From Phlebotomus papatasi (lineage: Eukaryota; Arthropoda; Insecta; Diptera; Psychodidae): a DNA stretch of 64,000 bases. Positions 10,686 to 23,237 of this stretch are shown one piece after another. The position numbers and the translations under genes are program-made. The notes under the pieces were generated by a model. It worked only from the letters and a program-made list of their open reading frames with translations, was not told where the DNA came from and did no database searches. Each line of letters opens with the position of its first letter. Positions within the stretch are counted from its first letter, which is position 1. The stretch is taken from the NCBI RefSeq assembly GCF_024763615.1, contig NC_077222.1:22320001-22384000 (forward strand). The letters run 5' to 3'.

Positions 10686-11117
10686 TAGGGTAAGTGTGCC
10701 AAATTCCGGCCAGCTTGCAATTTCGGCCATATTTTTTGTTCCTCGAATTTCCATGAATTTCTAGTTTTGGGATACTCTTGAGATTGTACAATGCAAAAAA
10801 AATAACAAAAAATGTCGCTTCGACAAGCAAGATAACGTGAAAAAGACATTGAAAGAATTCTGGAAGGGCAAGGAACTATGAGAATGAAGGTGGCCGAAAT
10901 AGCCCACCAGTGCTATGTCTACATTTTTATTCATTTTAAAATGTATTAAGAATGATTTTAGAGAAAATAAAAATGATAAATTGTCTGCAAGGTTCTAAGC
11001 AACACTTCTTATAAAAGAGTAACAAAAATATTCAATTTTTATTAAAAATATTACATTTCAAACTTGAGACTTTGTCGCTTGCATGCAACTATGCCGAAAT
11101 TTGACACACTTACCCTA
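10686..11117. mobile_element. AGGGTAAGTGTG MITE, copy 1
   Basis: The ends read TAGGGTAAGTGTGCCAAATT and its near-perfect reverse complement, about 24 bp in all, with TA on both edges. The ~430-bp interior matches copies at 22809-23237 (opposite orientation) and 26828-27476. Non-coding. TA target duplications fit a mariner/Tc1-type MITE. Confidence 0.85.
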
Positions 11118-12196
11118 ACTTGTACGTAAAATGGAAATCATAAGCATATGCATATCATACGGAGGAACATGGATTAGCATAGTTATTTTCTGGTTTTATT
11201 GACGTTTCTGCTAATAAATTATAAATGAGGCTGGTTAAAAAGGAAGGAACTAAACAACTGACGTCTTATTTCGCTTCTTTATTTTCTTCTCGATCCCATA
11301 AAGTCCAAAGTTTTACTTTCACCATTAAAAACTGTTTTTTTTTCGACCCCGTGTAAAGTAAAAGAAAAGCAATAAAAGAAGCTTTTTTGATGGCTATTGT
11401 ACCCTAAGTTAAGTGGCCAGTGCCTTGTTATTATTGACAGTAGCCAAGTTCATTTCATCAAACTTAATTTATGATATGATACCTGTCTAATTTATGTTAT
11501 AATTAACCCACATTTCGTGGGAAATTCATTGTGCTGCACCAAGGGAGTTGCGTCTTACAGATGAATGAGTCAAGTTTATGTCTATAACACATAGCGCTTG
11601 ATAAAGTCAATTAGTGGCAAAAGTCGTCAATGGGGATCAATATTTGTGCTGTTATGAAATGCAGTGGCTTCCGCTATGAAGACATTGGGATTCCTCAGGG
11701 ATTCAACGGCAGATAGTTTCACTTTGAGCTCAGCATATTCTCAATTCCTTTACCAAATTATTCAGTACTATTGATAGCGTTTATAACGTGTGGTTTGACA
11801 CAGTTAAACAGGTAAGATATTCAGAATTGGTATCTGAAACACCCCATTCATGCCATTTCAGTTAAAGAAGTCAGCTCTAAGATATTCAATAGATTACTCT
11901 ATGCAGTAATTGTTCGCGTGCTAATTTTTATATCTTGGTTCCAATAATATATTCGATTCTAAACTGTTCTACATTAAGAAAACTTTAAGTCGTATAAAAG
12001 ATTAACAAATCTCTAGAACTGATAAAGTTCTTAAAGCTATTGTAGTTACGTCAGGAGACTTGGAAAGTCGCATTTCTTTTTAGTAACTATAAATAAGAGA
12101 ACGAGGACCAAAAACAATCTTTCTTTTGCCCTCAGTGAAATTATCATTCTGCATTTTGCTTGTATGTAACTTTCTTATCAAATATTATTACCTCTG
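11118..12196. other. No gene seen
   Basis: Unique AT-rich sequence with stops in all frames and no recognised repeat. Confidence 0.5.
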
Positions 12197-12350
12197 TAGA
12201 GGAAAGTGCCTAAGCTTCGTACGTTCCCAAGCTTCGCAATAACCACATCTTTCCTATGTTTCGTAAAACATCTCCGTATCGCTCAGAAACTTAGGAAAAA
12301 TTTAGACATTATGAAGTTTGCGATCATACGAAGCTTGAGTACTTTCCCCT
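12197..12350. mobile_element. GGAAAGTRC..AAGCTTCGTA foldback MITE
   Basis: The left arm GAGGAAAGTGCCTAAGCTTC is mirrored at the right end (GAAGCTTGAGTACTTTCCCC). The 154-bp element is mostly arm. It is related in its ends to the GGGGAAAGTACTC family at 26938 and 61442. Confidence 0.55.
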
Positions 12351-12779
12351 GGGTTTAAATTTCTAGGAAAACAGAGTAGAGTACTCAGCCAAATAGAGAG
12401 AATCTGCACATTAAATTTTGAATTAATTGTAAAATAATTAGTTCAAAAATCAAAGGAGATTAGAACCTCAAATACCATGATCATATAGTGTATATGTATA
12501 CTTAAAATTTTATAAGTTTGTACATAAAGGATTTATTAAGCAACAATATTATTTAACTTTGAAGCTTTTGTTAATATAGAATTTTCCTTCAAGTTTGCAT
12601 ACAAACGGAATTTGCTATGGTAGCAAAAGGAAGTAGTATAGATTATCTTGATTATTTTGATGAAAGTGGTAAGTAAAAGTTTTAAATTTGTTTACTAAAG
12701 AAATCAAATTCATCAGATATTTATTTGAATTGAGCAATAGATATTTATTCTAAATATAAAAAAACTAAAAAATCAAATA

Positions 12780-14045
12780 TGGTTTAGCAAAAAATTTTAG
12801 CAAGAAAGCAATGGAAATGAAAGCAGTTTAAAACAGTGGATAAATCAATTTTGGTCAGTCAAATATCCCTTTTGTTCTGTAGAAAACAAGTAATTTGGTC
12901 AACAAAAAAAATCAATTTTTCTCAGCAAAGATATGAATTTGATCTGTAAAAAACTGTTTTTAGTCATTAAAAAATTGATTTTGGTCAATAAAATGGATCA
13001 ATTGTGTGGAAAACGATTTTCAATCAGAAAAAAATCAATTTTTACCTGTGAGAGAATCTACTTTGTCCAGTAAAAAAATATTATTTTGAGTGAGCATAAA
13101 AACAATTTTGATCAGTGAAGAAGAAAATTATTTTTAATTAATCAAAAATCCTATTTTTGCCAGTACATAATAATTCTTTAATAATAATCAATCAACATAA
13201 TCAATTTGTATTAGTGAAAAGTTATTTTGCTCAGTTAAAAATAATTATAGTTGAAAAAAAAGTCGATTCTGACCTGTAAAAAGTCACTCTTTTAGTACAA
13301 CTTTTTTTTTGAAGGGCAGAAATATCGATTTTGATATCTAAAAAATTGATTTTATTAATCACACAAACAAGAAATTTTGGCCAGAAAAATCGTTTTTGAT
13401 CAGTGAAATATTTTCTTTTGTGGTAAGCAAGAAACGGTTTTTAGTCAACAAAATTATCAATTTTGAACACAAAAAGCATTCTTGCTCAGGATAAATATTA
13501 ATTTTGATCAGTTAAAAATCAATTTTAGTCATAATGGCTCCGGCACACCTTTTAGATCAGGAAAATTTCCTGAAATCGAAATACGAAACCCTTTCTTTCT
13601 CGCATGTTTTAAATATCACTATCTCATTCTTTCGCATACCAAATTCGATTGAGCTAAATTGAATTTGGAGTGATGTTTAAGAGAAGAAGAAGAGTGCGAG
13701 AGAATGAAATAGACATATTCAAAACATGTGAGAAAGAAATGGATCCGAATTTCGACTTCATGAAATTTTCTCGATCTAAAAGGTGTGCCGGAGGCATAAA
13801 AAACAATTTTGGTGAATAAAAAGTCAAGTGTGGACAGTAAAAAACGATCTTGATCAGAAAAAATCAATTTTGACCTGTACAAAAATTTACTTCATTGATC
13901 AAAAAAAAATACGATTTTTAAATCAGCAAAAAATCGATTTTGACCATTAATTAAGGCAATTTTTTTCGACAAAATTATCGATTTTGATCTGTGAAAAATC
14001 AATTTTACTCAAAACCTATTTTGGTAAATAAAAGAAATCAATTTT
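12780..14045. repeat. Degenerate AATCRATTTTGATCAGTRAAA repeat field
   Basis: About 40 imperfect units of roughly 25-30 bp on the theme 'AAAATCAATTTTGATCAGT', interrupted by a MITE at 13534-13797. Unit spacing and sequence vary, so this is old. Confidence 0.65.
13534..13797. mobile_element. CTCCGGCACACCTTTTAGATC foldback MITE, copy 1
   Basis: The left arm CTCCGGCACACCTTTTAGAT is mirrored by ATCTAAAAGGTGTGCCGGAG at the right. Arms stay similar for ~50 bp or more through GAAAATTTC and CATGT. Further copies lie at 33635, 36108 and 36367. Non-coding. Confidence 0.8.
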
Positions 14046-14054
14046 GAACAATAT

Positions 14055-14370
14055 AAAGGGACAATAGGCAAGATAGCTGATCTTGGGCGAATGAGATCTC
14101 TGACTCGACTCTCAAAGTTGTGAGTTCGAGTCCCGCCCGGTGCAAACAACTGAATGTCAGAAAAATACATTTTCACTGTGATAAAACGATATCTTAATGC
14201 ATCGTCTCTGCCTACAAAAAACTTTGGGACCATGGAAAAAGCAACTTCACTACGGGGAAGGCGCTCCTGGACGGTCTACACATGGACTTAGCGGATTCTT
14301 CCACCACGGAATGCAACAGCAATATAACATGATTACATTGTAACAAAGTATTCCGATATACGAATAATAT
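14055..14370 (+). mobile_element. SINE-like tRNA-derived element
   Basis: GAGTTCGAGTCC near 14122 is a good Pol III B box in a tRNA-like T arm (one stem mismatch), preceded by a weak A-box-like stretch and followed by ~240 bp of non-tRNA body. ACGGGGAAGGC in the body resembles TTACGGGAAGGC in the SINE at 21650. The ends are not sharp. Confidence 0.5.
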
Positions 14371-14585
14371 TAATATTTCTATGATTTTTTTTTTTTGATA
14401 AAAATAGTGTATTTTGACGTCTCAGTTTTCCTCTTTGTATTTTATATTAGCTATATACAATATAATCAAAACTTTTCTATCTCATTAGCTAGCAGTGTTA
14501 TCTGGGAACATATTTTCATAAAAATTTTCGTGATCATACACTCTTGTTTTTTACTTAAAGGTTTTAAATACCAAAACTACACGCG

Positions 14586-15494
14586 GGGGGATGTTTGGGA
14601 CACCTGAACGGGGATGAATGGGACGTGGATTTTTGATAAGATTGTAGGTGGCGTGCAATTTTTTATTGTCAAAATGGAGAGTCCCTGGGAGTACTGGAAA
14701 GCTTCCTCTTGTGGAAACTTTAGCAGTTGCCTACAGAGAGAATTAAACCATCAATGTCTTGGGAATCAATAATTTCTTCTCTTGTTGATATTTGACCTTT
14801 GCCCAATTTCGTTAAATAATTTACTCGAAAATTTCTCGAGCAGTATCCTCTACAATTCTCACAAGTTTCTCAGGAAAGACAAGGCGAGAGCTCAAATTGA
14901 TAAACAGGGAAAAACAATTACTATGCAGTTGTCGTAAAATGAAACACGAATCCGCCAATTAGTAATAACTAAAGATATCAAAAGAATCTACTCGCCTGAG
15001 GAATTTGATGATGATGATTCCAATATTTAGAATAAAAAAGTAAAACAAATCTAGGATAGTAAATAAGAAGAAAATACATTAAATAAGTGAATGACAAAAA
15101 ATGTCTCTATTGTACAAATAAGATTGATATGAATTTCTAAGTATGAAATAAAAGATTAAATGTTTTTATTTCTGTTAGAAATATTTTTATCTAGTGTTTA
15201 AAATTAATTAACATGCTCTAATAAGGCAAATTATGCGGGAAAAAATGCGTCCCAAACATCCCCTTTTGCGTCCCATACTGCCCCACATCGGCGAGGTTTG
15301 GGACAAAACGTCAAGTTAAATGTATTATCTTCTCCAAGAAATTTCAGTTGTTTTCCAAGTTCTATCGAGTACTTTTTATAAAGTCAATATCCATAAGTAT
15401 CATATAGACCGCATGAAATTGTAATACACTATCGTGATTTTTTGGAATACTGTCTCAAAGTCAAAACATGAAAAAGTGTCCCAAACCTCCCCAG
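14586..15494. mobile_element. Possible TIR element, GGGGATGTTTGGGAC ends
   Basis: GGGGGATGTTTGGGACAC at the left is mirrored imperfectly by GTGTCCCAAACCTCCCC at the right, and an inner inverted copy GCGTCCCAAACATCCCC lies near 15248. The interior is AT-rich and non-coding. Confidence 0.4.
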
Positions 15495-17744
15495 TCTTCC
15501 CTATTATTTTTTTTACATTCTTATCAAATGATCAAGTAATTAATGTGTGAAACTGCCCAAATATAGCAGGAAGCTTTTGAAGGTCAATAAAGTATTGTGG
15601 CCCTGAGAATAATGATTCCGAAGAACATTTCTCCTGAATCGTTGTGATAAATTCAATTATCGTGTTATCAATTCCATGTTTTGAGGGGTTTTCCTGGAAA
15701 TTTTTCCTTCCCAAAAAGGAGAAGCGTGACTTTTCCAGAGAACCCCTATCGTCTTCAATTCACCACAAATTCCCCTGAAATTGTTCATCCCTCCAAATCA
15801 ATTGTGAGGGACAATGTACTTTCCAGCATACTGGCGGGGCTGGTGTTTTCCCGCATGAATGGCATGTGTGACTTTGGATGACTCTTGGCAATTTACCACA
15901 GATGGACTTCAGTTGTAAAAGAAGTGCCGGGGTGACTGGATGTTATTCATATTCCGCAGGAATCTCGCCGCGTGTTTCTTGTGCTCTGACTCGGATCTGT
16001 TGTGTGCTGGAAAAATCTCCAATAATTCGGGTGGAATGTAGTTGGTGGTGGAATTTTTCCTTCTTAAGAAGTGACTTTTTCTCCCAAACGAGGACAACTT
16101 GAGGACAACGGGGGTGTAATCTTGGTGAATATCTCCAAGAAGAATTTCCCGCGTCAACTTTTTCCATTTTCTCTGTGAGTTGTGAATTTAATGTAAATAG
16201 TAAAAGAGGGAGGGAGGAAGAAAAAAGAGAAAAAGGGGTGTGAATGTTATATTAAATTTTACCCATCCTTCAATGTCTTCTGCAAAGGATTTTTCTCATC
16301 CTGGGGCTGTTAGTCTATGCTGTTGGGCTTCTCTAATGAAGTTGAATTGTACTGTTAATTGCATGGAGCTTTTTTTGGCGGTGAAAATGGGGGTGGTTGG
16401 GCGGAATAAAAACACCAAACACACCCTCATTAAATGTATTTGATTTAGGAGACACTCAGCTGGTGTCTCTTCCTGATACCAAAAAGAACATTGATTTGAG
16501 GTGAATTGTGTGAAAGTTTTCCCAAGCGGGAGCAAGAGGTGGAAAAATTCTGGGTGGGAGTGCGAAAATCTTTTCTTCCTTTCCTGGAAAACTTACGATA
16601 AACGTAGAGAAATGCAGAGAAATTCACAGAACGAGTAAAATTGATGCTAGAGAAAAATTTCCAGTCCATTTTCCACCCAGAAGAAAATCGATGAGTGTCG
16701 TCATTTTGGAGTTTATTGATGATCTCAGCTATTTTGTACCATTTTATTTTTATACATTTTTTTTTACCATCACTCCCTAGACCCCTCCTAGTCCCATCCT
16801 AACCCTCGTCTAAATAGAGAAGTCTCTCGCTAAGCTGTTTTTCTTCCTATACTCACTTTCATGCCCTTCTTCATCGCCCACCCAGAAACAGTTCATATCC
16901 TCCTTTTCTTCTTTAAAACTTCCTGCGCCAAGATTTGCTATACCCTTGCTTTCGTTTGGCTGCTCAAATTGTGGTGCGCTGACCAACAAACGATCTTAAT
17001 CTACGACTATTGTAGTGTATGATGTGTTCTCTGTGGCCCCATTGTCGCGCCACCCAAAAGCCCACCCACCACTCAATGCTCATCGTCCGGCCCGAAGGAC
17101 CAAAAATGGCATGAGGAGGAGATAGATTCGGTGAAAGGGATGAAGTCAGCATTTTCCACACAAATTAATTGATTTCACTAATGGCCTCACTTGAATACCG
17201 ACCGACAGACTTTTGTGGATTTTTTCTCATGTGTCTCTAGATGGTACTTCACCAAGACTCCTTTTGCTTCCCATCGTCCTTCTACCTTCACAACATCACC
17301 CTGACTCTAGAGATGTTATTAAAGCCGAACACTTAGATGCCTCAAATGGATTCAGAGGAGAGAGGTGGATTAATTGATTTACGGTCCCGGGTGTAACTTC
17401 CAATTCACCCCAATTGATTTCCGGCCAGATATTGCCATTCTATGATACTTCATCTTAAAGTCACTTGCACTAGATTCGATTAAACAATTTCCAATGGAAT
17501 TGCCTTTAAGATTATAATCCCTGAAATCATAGGGAGTACTGAAGAGGTCGAAAACTGTCTGTGGCGTGAAGTGGTTGACTCAATTGTGAAATAGTAAAGA
17601 TGTCAATAGGATTTGTCTGTTGATCTTTGCCGCCAATCTCAAAAATATTGATTTCTTGATTTTTTCCCATTAACCCTCTAAGGCCTTTGAATATTTCTTT
17701 TTAGGGAGTATTTTATAGAGATTTATTTTATTATAATTGGGGAT
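15495..17744. other. Unique non-coding stretch
   Basis: More balanced base composition than its surroundings, without recognisable repeats. Several short frames overlap on both strands (15681-16669), but none shows a known domain or consistent exon boundaries. It could be an intron or regulatory DNA of a gene outside the window. Confidence 0.45.
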
Positions 17745-18000
17745 CATGGTGCTATTCCAATGTAAAGGAACATATTTTTTAGAAATTGACTGTTCTCAAG
17801 TGCTACTGCATTACCGCCTTCTCTGTGTTGGTTCCTGTCTTGACTGTTTTCAACAATCCTCTCTGTGTTATTAAAGTATTAAAAAAGAGTCATGACAGGA
17901 ACCCATGCAAAGACAAGTCGATTATGTAGAAGCACTTGAGAATAGTGCAGTGAGAACACTTCCTAAAAAACGTGTTCATTTTTCATTGGAATAGCACCAT
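17745..18000. mobile_element. ATGGTGCTATTCCAATG foldback MITE
   Basis: A perfect 17-bp inverted repeat, ATGGTGCTATTCCAATG, closes both ends of a 256-bp element. Similarity continues inward (GTTCTCAAGTGCT / AGCACTTGAGAA; GGTTCCTGTC / GACAGGAACC). Non-coding. Confidence 0.8.
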
Positions 18001-19193
18001 TATTCTTATTTCTGAGATATTCAGGGCCAGAGTGGTAGCTTTATTTTCTCCAAGACAACTTCCACAATTTCCACACATCTCACAATCCGCTTGTTCAAGC
18101 AGTAGTTTGAGTTCTCTTTCCTCATCTAAAAGTGTCTCGACTAAAGTCTAAATTAATTTGAACAAAATACTGTTAATGTTCGAAAACTCGAAAAAAATTC
18201 AAAGTTCAATGAATTCTTGAAAGAAACATTAGGGTAAATTAAACTAATTCAAAATCTGCATCAAATGAAAATTTTTCGCTACTCCAAATGGAAACGTCAC
18301 TGTTTTCATAATAAATACAGTACTAAGTTACTATATTTATAAATTTATTTATATATTTATAAATACCTCAGTTTCATTATTTAGTTAATTTTGCTCCAAA
18401 TAAAAGCAAAAATCCATTCATATTCACAAATTTTAATTTGTTAATTTCTCAGAAAAATTAAAAGTGTACCTTTTCACCATGGAATTTTTCATCGATCGAC
18501 CATGCTTTCCAACTGTGTGACTGTTGTTTATTCGTTTTGTTTAACATTTATGTCATATTTATGGCTAATTTTGGTTAAAAAAAAGTGCCAATCTTTATTG
18601 TTAACGATACGTGAAGTTTTCAAATGAAATAATTACCTATTTCGTGAACAAAAAGGATTTTTCTGAAGTGTCAGCAAATGCTTTAATAGGAAACCCCGGA
18701 AATATATTTTTTTTGGGAGGGATTTTCTTATTGTTTTAGATGGGAAAGGAGAAAAGATCAGAAATAAGAACAAATCCTGCACTCAGGAGAAACTCAACAA
18801 GGTTTTGGAAGCTTTTCGTTGCGGTTTCACTTACACTGTTTGTCTCCAATTAGAAAATTTCCCTTGTCTCCATTTGGATTAATTTGTTTCCAATAGAATC
18901 ATTTTGCACCGGCGTATTTTTCTTGTATTTAAGAAGTTTTCAAATTATATCTAAAGAATTTTTACTAAACAGTAATATTATAGAAGAGTCAAGGAGCAAA
19001 TTTATGTAATTCTCTTCAGAAAAAAAATGAACTTAATGTGTTGAATCTTCTGTCAAAGTTAAAGCTTCTGGAAATGGTTTTGAATTAGGACATATACCCT
19101 ATATCGCGAAGTTACATTTATTCAAGAACATTGGAAAAAATTAGTCATTATTAAGCTTGGGACCGTCTAAAGCATGGGCACTTTCCCCTACTG
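18001..19193. other. No gene seen
   Basis: AT-rich unique sequence. A possible decayed MITE end (GGCACTTTCCCCTACTG) lies at 19177-19193. Confidence 0.45.
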
Positions 19194-19294
19194 TAGGAAA
19201 ACATCAACTCTTTCCAGAGCTTTCGGCTCGGTCTCCAAGCCTTCATCCTTTGGAGAACGAGCTGAAAGTTCTGGAAAGAGTTGATGTTTTCCTA
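19194..19294. other. Near-perfect 101-nt hairpin
   Basis: Arms of 44 nt at 19194-19237 and 19251-19294 enclose a 13-nt loop. By eye 41 pairs are Watson-Crick, two are G-U when read as + strand RNA, and one is a mismatch. No terminal inverted repeat or target duplication marks it as a transposon. It has the size and shape of a miRNA precursor or a very short foldback element. The overlapping 98-codon frame (19157-19453) shows no protein features. Confidence 0.7.
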
Positions 19295-21649
19295 GAGTAT
19301 TTCGAAATTCCCCGACGAACTCCGGTTCCCACATATTCCATTTATCAACGTCGGTTTTTTCACAATGATTACGTCGTTCTTGTTTCTTTTCTGAAGGTTA
19401 ACGCTTTGCATGAAATACTCAAAGTACTCAAGGGGTTAAAATGTATACTATAATAAAGGGTTAATATATTATTTGCGCCAATTGCGCGTATAGACTTGTG
19501 GTTTACCGGGTTTACCATTCGCGGGAACGATGATTAATTATCAAAGCTAAATGACCGTGGTAGTATCAATTGCTCCATCATTGAATAAATAATAATAAAT
19601 TAAACAATGTATGATTTATCTGAATTTAAGCATTTTGTCTCATGGGTACATAATTTTTTTAGCATAATTTTTTGAGCTGAAATTTTTAGTGGTTATCGGC
19701 TATTGAGGGTTAACTAAAGCTTGAAAGCTGTTTGGTTTGCGGAGTAAAACGCGTCAATTTAAACACAGGCGATGCAGAAAAGCAATTTCACCAAATATTT
19801 TCTCTCAGTCTGCTTTATGCTAGAGATCCTCTATGCAAATGAAGGAATTTAAAAAAAAAGTAGGGGTGAAATCGATCCATTCTTTAGTCTCTTCGGTGGA
19901 TTTTATACACATATTTCAGCTCTATCAAATATTCCTGTAATTGGGCTATCGGGGATATCACTCTAAAATTTTTATTAACCTTCCAAAATAATTGGTTTAA
20001 TTGGGAACATTTAACTACATTCTTGTTAGAGTTAGGTAGTTTATTAAAGTTTTTTTTAGTCATGAAGAGCATGAAGAATTTATTTGGTTTTTCAGCCACG
20101 CCTTATCGTTTAGTTAAGCTATAATTATCTTATTTTAATATTTAGGATTCTAGGTGAAATTCTTTAGTGCTGTGATTGTTGGAATAGGCAAGTTTGGATT
20201 TGCAATCACATTTTTGGCACTTACAGTTGGAATTGGAACACTTCACTAAGCCCTTTTATTCTTTCTTTTACGTCAAATTCCTTTTCTTCATGGTATATAG
20301 CCTGAATCACTGATAGAGATACCCAGTAAAATTTGATGGTGTCATTGAAATTTATTTGGTTTGCAAATGTATCTCAGAAAAGGAAGACTGAGTGGCCCCT
20401 TAGAAGGGTGGTTAGGGGTCCAAAGGGGAAAGGCATAGGAACAATACCGCAAAATGAAGCTATACAAATTTTATGTACTGCGAGAGTCAAGCGTCTAATC
20501 GTCTAATAACATCCACCCTGAGCCACATACATCGTCATCATCATTAGGAGAATCGACCAAATGCTCCATTCCTCTTACATCCTTGATATATCCCTATCGC
20601 ATCCTCTTGGTATTATTTTAACAGTGAGCGATGACATTTAATTAGAAAATGCGTATAGAAAATTCCACTCCGGAATGGAGATATTAAATCATAACTTTTT
20701 TTTTATTTTTCTTCATTTAGTGGGAGAGCGGGTGGTAAAGATATTCTGTAGGAAGATTGTGAAGTATGACGACCCAATTTTGTGGCTGAAGCAGAAAAAA
20801 AGAGGAAAAAAAACATTTCGAAAATATTAATATTCATTAAATTGTCAAATTGAAAGGTTCGAAGTGCGTGCAAGAGGGTGATGATGGTTAAGGGAAAAGG
20901 ACGAAGACATGAGAAAATTTTTACCAATTTTCCATTTCTTCCTGCCCCCATTACCATCCCATTTCTAGTCCTTCACTGGCTGGAAGGCAACAATATGCAA
21001 AGAGTGTCTCCTTATTTATGGTTTTTTTTTGCGTCAACCTTCGAATAACTCTCATAATGATATTTAAGGCAAAAAAAGGGCCTAGGCAGGAAGATGAGAA
21101 AAAATCTATGATTAATGAAGTGTCCGGCGCACGATGACATTTTAGGCGGGAGGACCCCCCTTTAGGACATTTTCATGGGGATGAAAAAACAACTGGCATT
21201 CTGCAGAGTAAGTTATTTTAATCAGTTCTTCCTTAAATCGCAATTTCATCAGATATTGAGGGACGATTAGGGATCAAAGGCAATGCTTACGGAGAGGGGT
21301 CCGAGGAATAGGATTAGCAGGGAATAGCCCATCATGATAATAATATACTTTGAAGAAAATTCTTGGCAGCAATACAGGAGTTTTGTATATCACAGGTACA
21401 TCGAACCTGATACCGAAAAAAATGTAGGGGAGAGTGGGTCAGTAACAGGTAGCTTAGTCTTTTTTATATTTAAGCTAAGTAAGCTAAGATATACTTAGAA
21501 AGTCAGAAAAATAATGCACTAGACACACTTACAACTTAAGCCGACAAACGGTTTAACCATTGTCTTTGAATGTAAGACAATGGCTTAAGGTAATTATGAT
21601 CAAAATAATGACGGATGACGTATTTGACGTGAGCTAATTATTTGAACAG
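19295..21649. other. No gene seen
   Basis: Unique non-coding sequence. A fragment at 21505-21590 (AGACACACTTACAACTTAAG and CCATTGTCTT) resembles the ends of the MITE at 59771. GTAGGGGAGAGTGGGTCAG at 21426 looks like a single MITE end without partner. Confidence 0.45.
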
Positions 21650-21918
21650 GGCACTCAATGAGTCAAGTGGTAGAGCACTCGCTCTATGATGCAAGTGTCC
21701 GAGGTTCGAATCCCCTTTAGGTCACCAGGAATTTTTCTGGTGTTAAATGTGATCGGATTGCATCCAGTGAGCTTCACTGCAATTGATTCCACGGGTATGG
21801 GACTAGCAACCTCATCACGTACAAGAAAAAATAATAATGCATGTTTAGAAATCCCCTTACGGGAAGGCTTAGTTATTTCATAGAATGTTGTGCCAGCATT
21901 ATTATTATTATTATTATT
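21650..21918 (+). mobile_element. tRNA-derived SINE with ATT tail
   Basis: The head carries an A-box-like AAGTGGTAGAGCACTCG and an exact B box GGTTCGAATCC 43 bp further on, with a CCA-like end. An unrelated ~170-bp body follows, then a 3' tail of about seven ATT units. The tRNA arms no longer fold, so this is a retroposed SINE and not a tRNA gene. It abuts the tail of an oppositely oriented LINE. Confidence 0.75.
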
Positions 21919-22602
21919 CAATTCAATTCAATATATTTCTCCTCAAATAATGCTTGGTTGCGGCTGCCGCCGACTTACCACGACCGATCTCATCAGGTAA
22001 ACGGCAGAAACCCTGAATCACAGATCGTTTAAGCCAAAAATGTATAAAAGTTTTACAATTTATGTTTACAATTACAATTTAAATTGCTGATGAATGGCTG
22101 TCGTTGCGTGAGGAAGGGGCAACAGAAGCAAGCATAATGAGGGATTATGAGTATCAGCTTGGCCAGAAAAAGGCACGTGTCGCTGACACTAGGAATTCGT
22201 GGAGGTGGGATAATAGGTTTTACATGTTGTATGGGGTCTGAGCAGTGAGAAGGAGGGTCCAGGGAAGGGGACAGAAGGGACAGAGCACTATGGCAAAAGC
22301 ACCGCCACACTCAGGAACACCCACGATCAGCCCCACCACCCACAGCCAGAGGCCCAGTAAAGAGGGTGTCCCATGGGATAACATTTTAGGATGACAGCGA
22401 TGGCCTATGTCATACAAGCCCACCCTGCACATTGATGGGTAAAAAAGAGGCTGAAGGCCCAGAAAATACCCCACTAGGGCGACCCAGTAGGAGACGGACC
22501 AGGCAACGCGTATCAAGTACCCCAATTGTTGAATTAAGTTTATGGGACATCCTGACGACAGGAAGCATGGCCGTTGGATGACGGAGCGGACCCCGGGAAA
22601 TT
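21919..22602 (-). mobile_element. Non-LTR retrotransposon 3' UTR and tail
   Basis: Read on the minus strand, this continues from the reverse-transcriptase end at 22603 through ~690 bp of more GC-rich sequence to a TTGAATTGAATTGAAT tail, the kind of short-repeat 3' end found in jockey- and I-like LINEs. The frames inside it are not conserved coding sequence. Confidence 0.55.
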
Positions 22603-22808
22603 TCAGGAGTGATCAGACGCATAAGTATGCCATAAGTGTCGCCTCAGGAGTAGATGGAAGGAGAATCTGCTTGCAGCATTGGTTCTCAGGTTTCGCGGGA
22701 GGTTATTGTATAGGGAGGGTACCTGATAAATAAAGCACCTCCTAAATAATTCACTTCTGGGGACAGGTAACGACATTTGGGGCCCCAAACGAGACTCCTG
22801 ACTATTAT
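22603..22808 (-). pseudogene. LINE ORF2 C-terminal fragment
   Basis: The minus-strand frame ends in a stretch with LFRRCFIYQVPSLYNNLPRN, then LRT and HLLLRRHL, then a stop. This is the pattern (SF.Y..P.LYN.LP..LR......F...L..HL) found at the extreme C-terminus of non-LTR retrotransposon reverse transcriptases. Everything upstream is missing: the fragment stops at the MITE at 22809, so it is a 5'-truncated or MITE-interrupted copy and cannot be active. Assignment to a particular LINE clade is not possible from ~50 residues. Confidence 0.6.
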
Positions 22809-23237
22809 TAGGGTAAGTGTGCCAAATTTCGGCATAGTTGCATGCAAGCGCCAAAGTCACAAGTTCAAAATGTAATATTTTTCATATAAATTCATTTTTT
22901 TGTTAATTTTTCTTAAGGAGTGTTACTTGGAACCTTGTAGACAGTTTGTCGTCTTCATTTTCTCCAAAATCATTTTAAATCAATTTTAAAATGAATAAAA
23001 ATGTAGACATAGTTTTGGTGTTCTATTTCGGCCACCTTCATTCTCATAGTTCCTTGCTCTTCCGGAATCCTTCTAAAGCCTTTTTAACATCTTCTCTTTT
23101 ATCGAAGATACATTTTTTGTTATTTTATTGCATAGTATAATCTCTATAATATGCAAAAACTAAAAATTCATGGAAATTTGAGAAATAAAAATGTGGCCAG
23201 AATTGCAAGCTGGACGGAATTTGGTACACTTACCCTA
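22809..23237. mobile_element. AGGGTAAGTGTG MITE, copy 2
   Basis: Same family as 10686-11117, in reverse orientation. Ends are TAGGGTAAGTGTGCCAAATT and TTGGTACACTTACCCTA, with TA at both edges. It sits directly against the LINE fragment. Confidence 0.85.

Noticed and set aside
14090..14145. Genuine tRNA gene with GAGTTCGAGTCC
   Set aside because: Only the T arm is recognisable, with a stem mismatch; no matching acceptor stem.
15532..16669. Cluster of 60-82-codon frames on both strands
   Set aside because: They overlap each other antisense, lack domains and show no splice or start pattern that would make one of them credible.
19157..19453. 98-codon frame over the hairpin
   Set aside because: The hairpin's two arms account for the open frame; the rest is AT-rich and without domains.
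21660..21735. Genuine tRNA gene at the SINE head
   Set aside because: The B box is perfect but the acceptor and anticodon stems do not pair, and the sequence continues into a SINE body with a tail.
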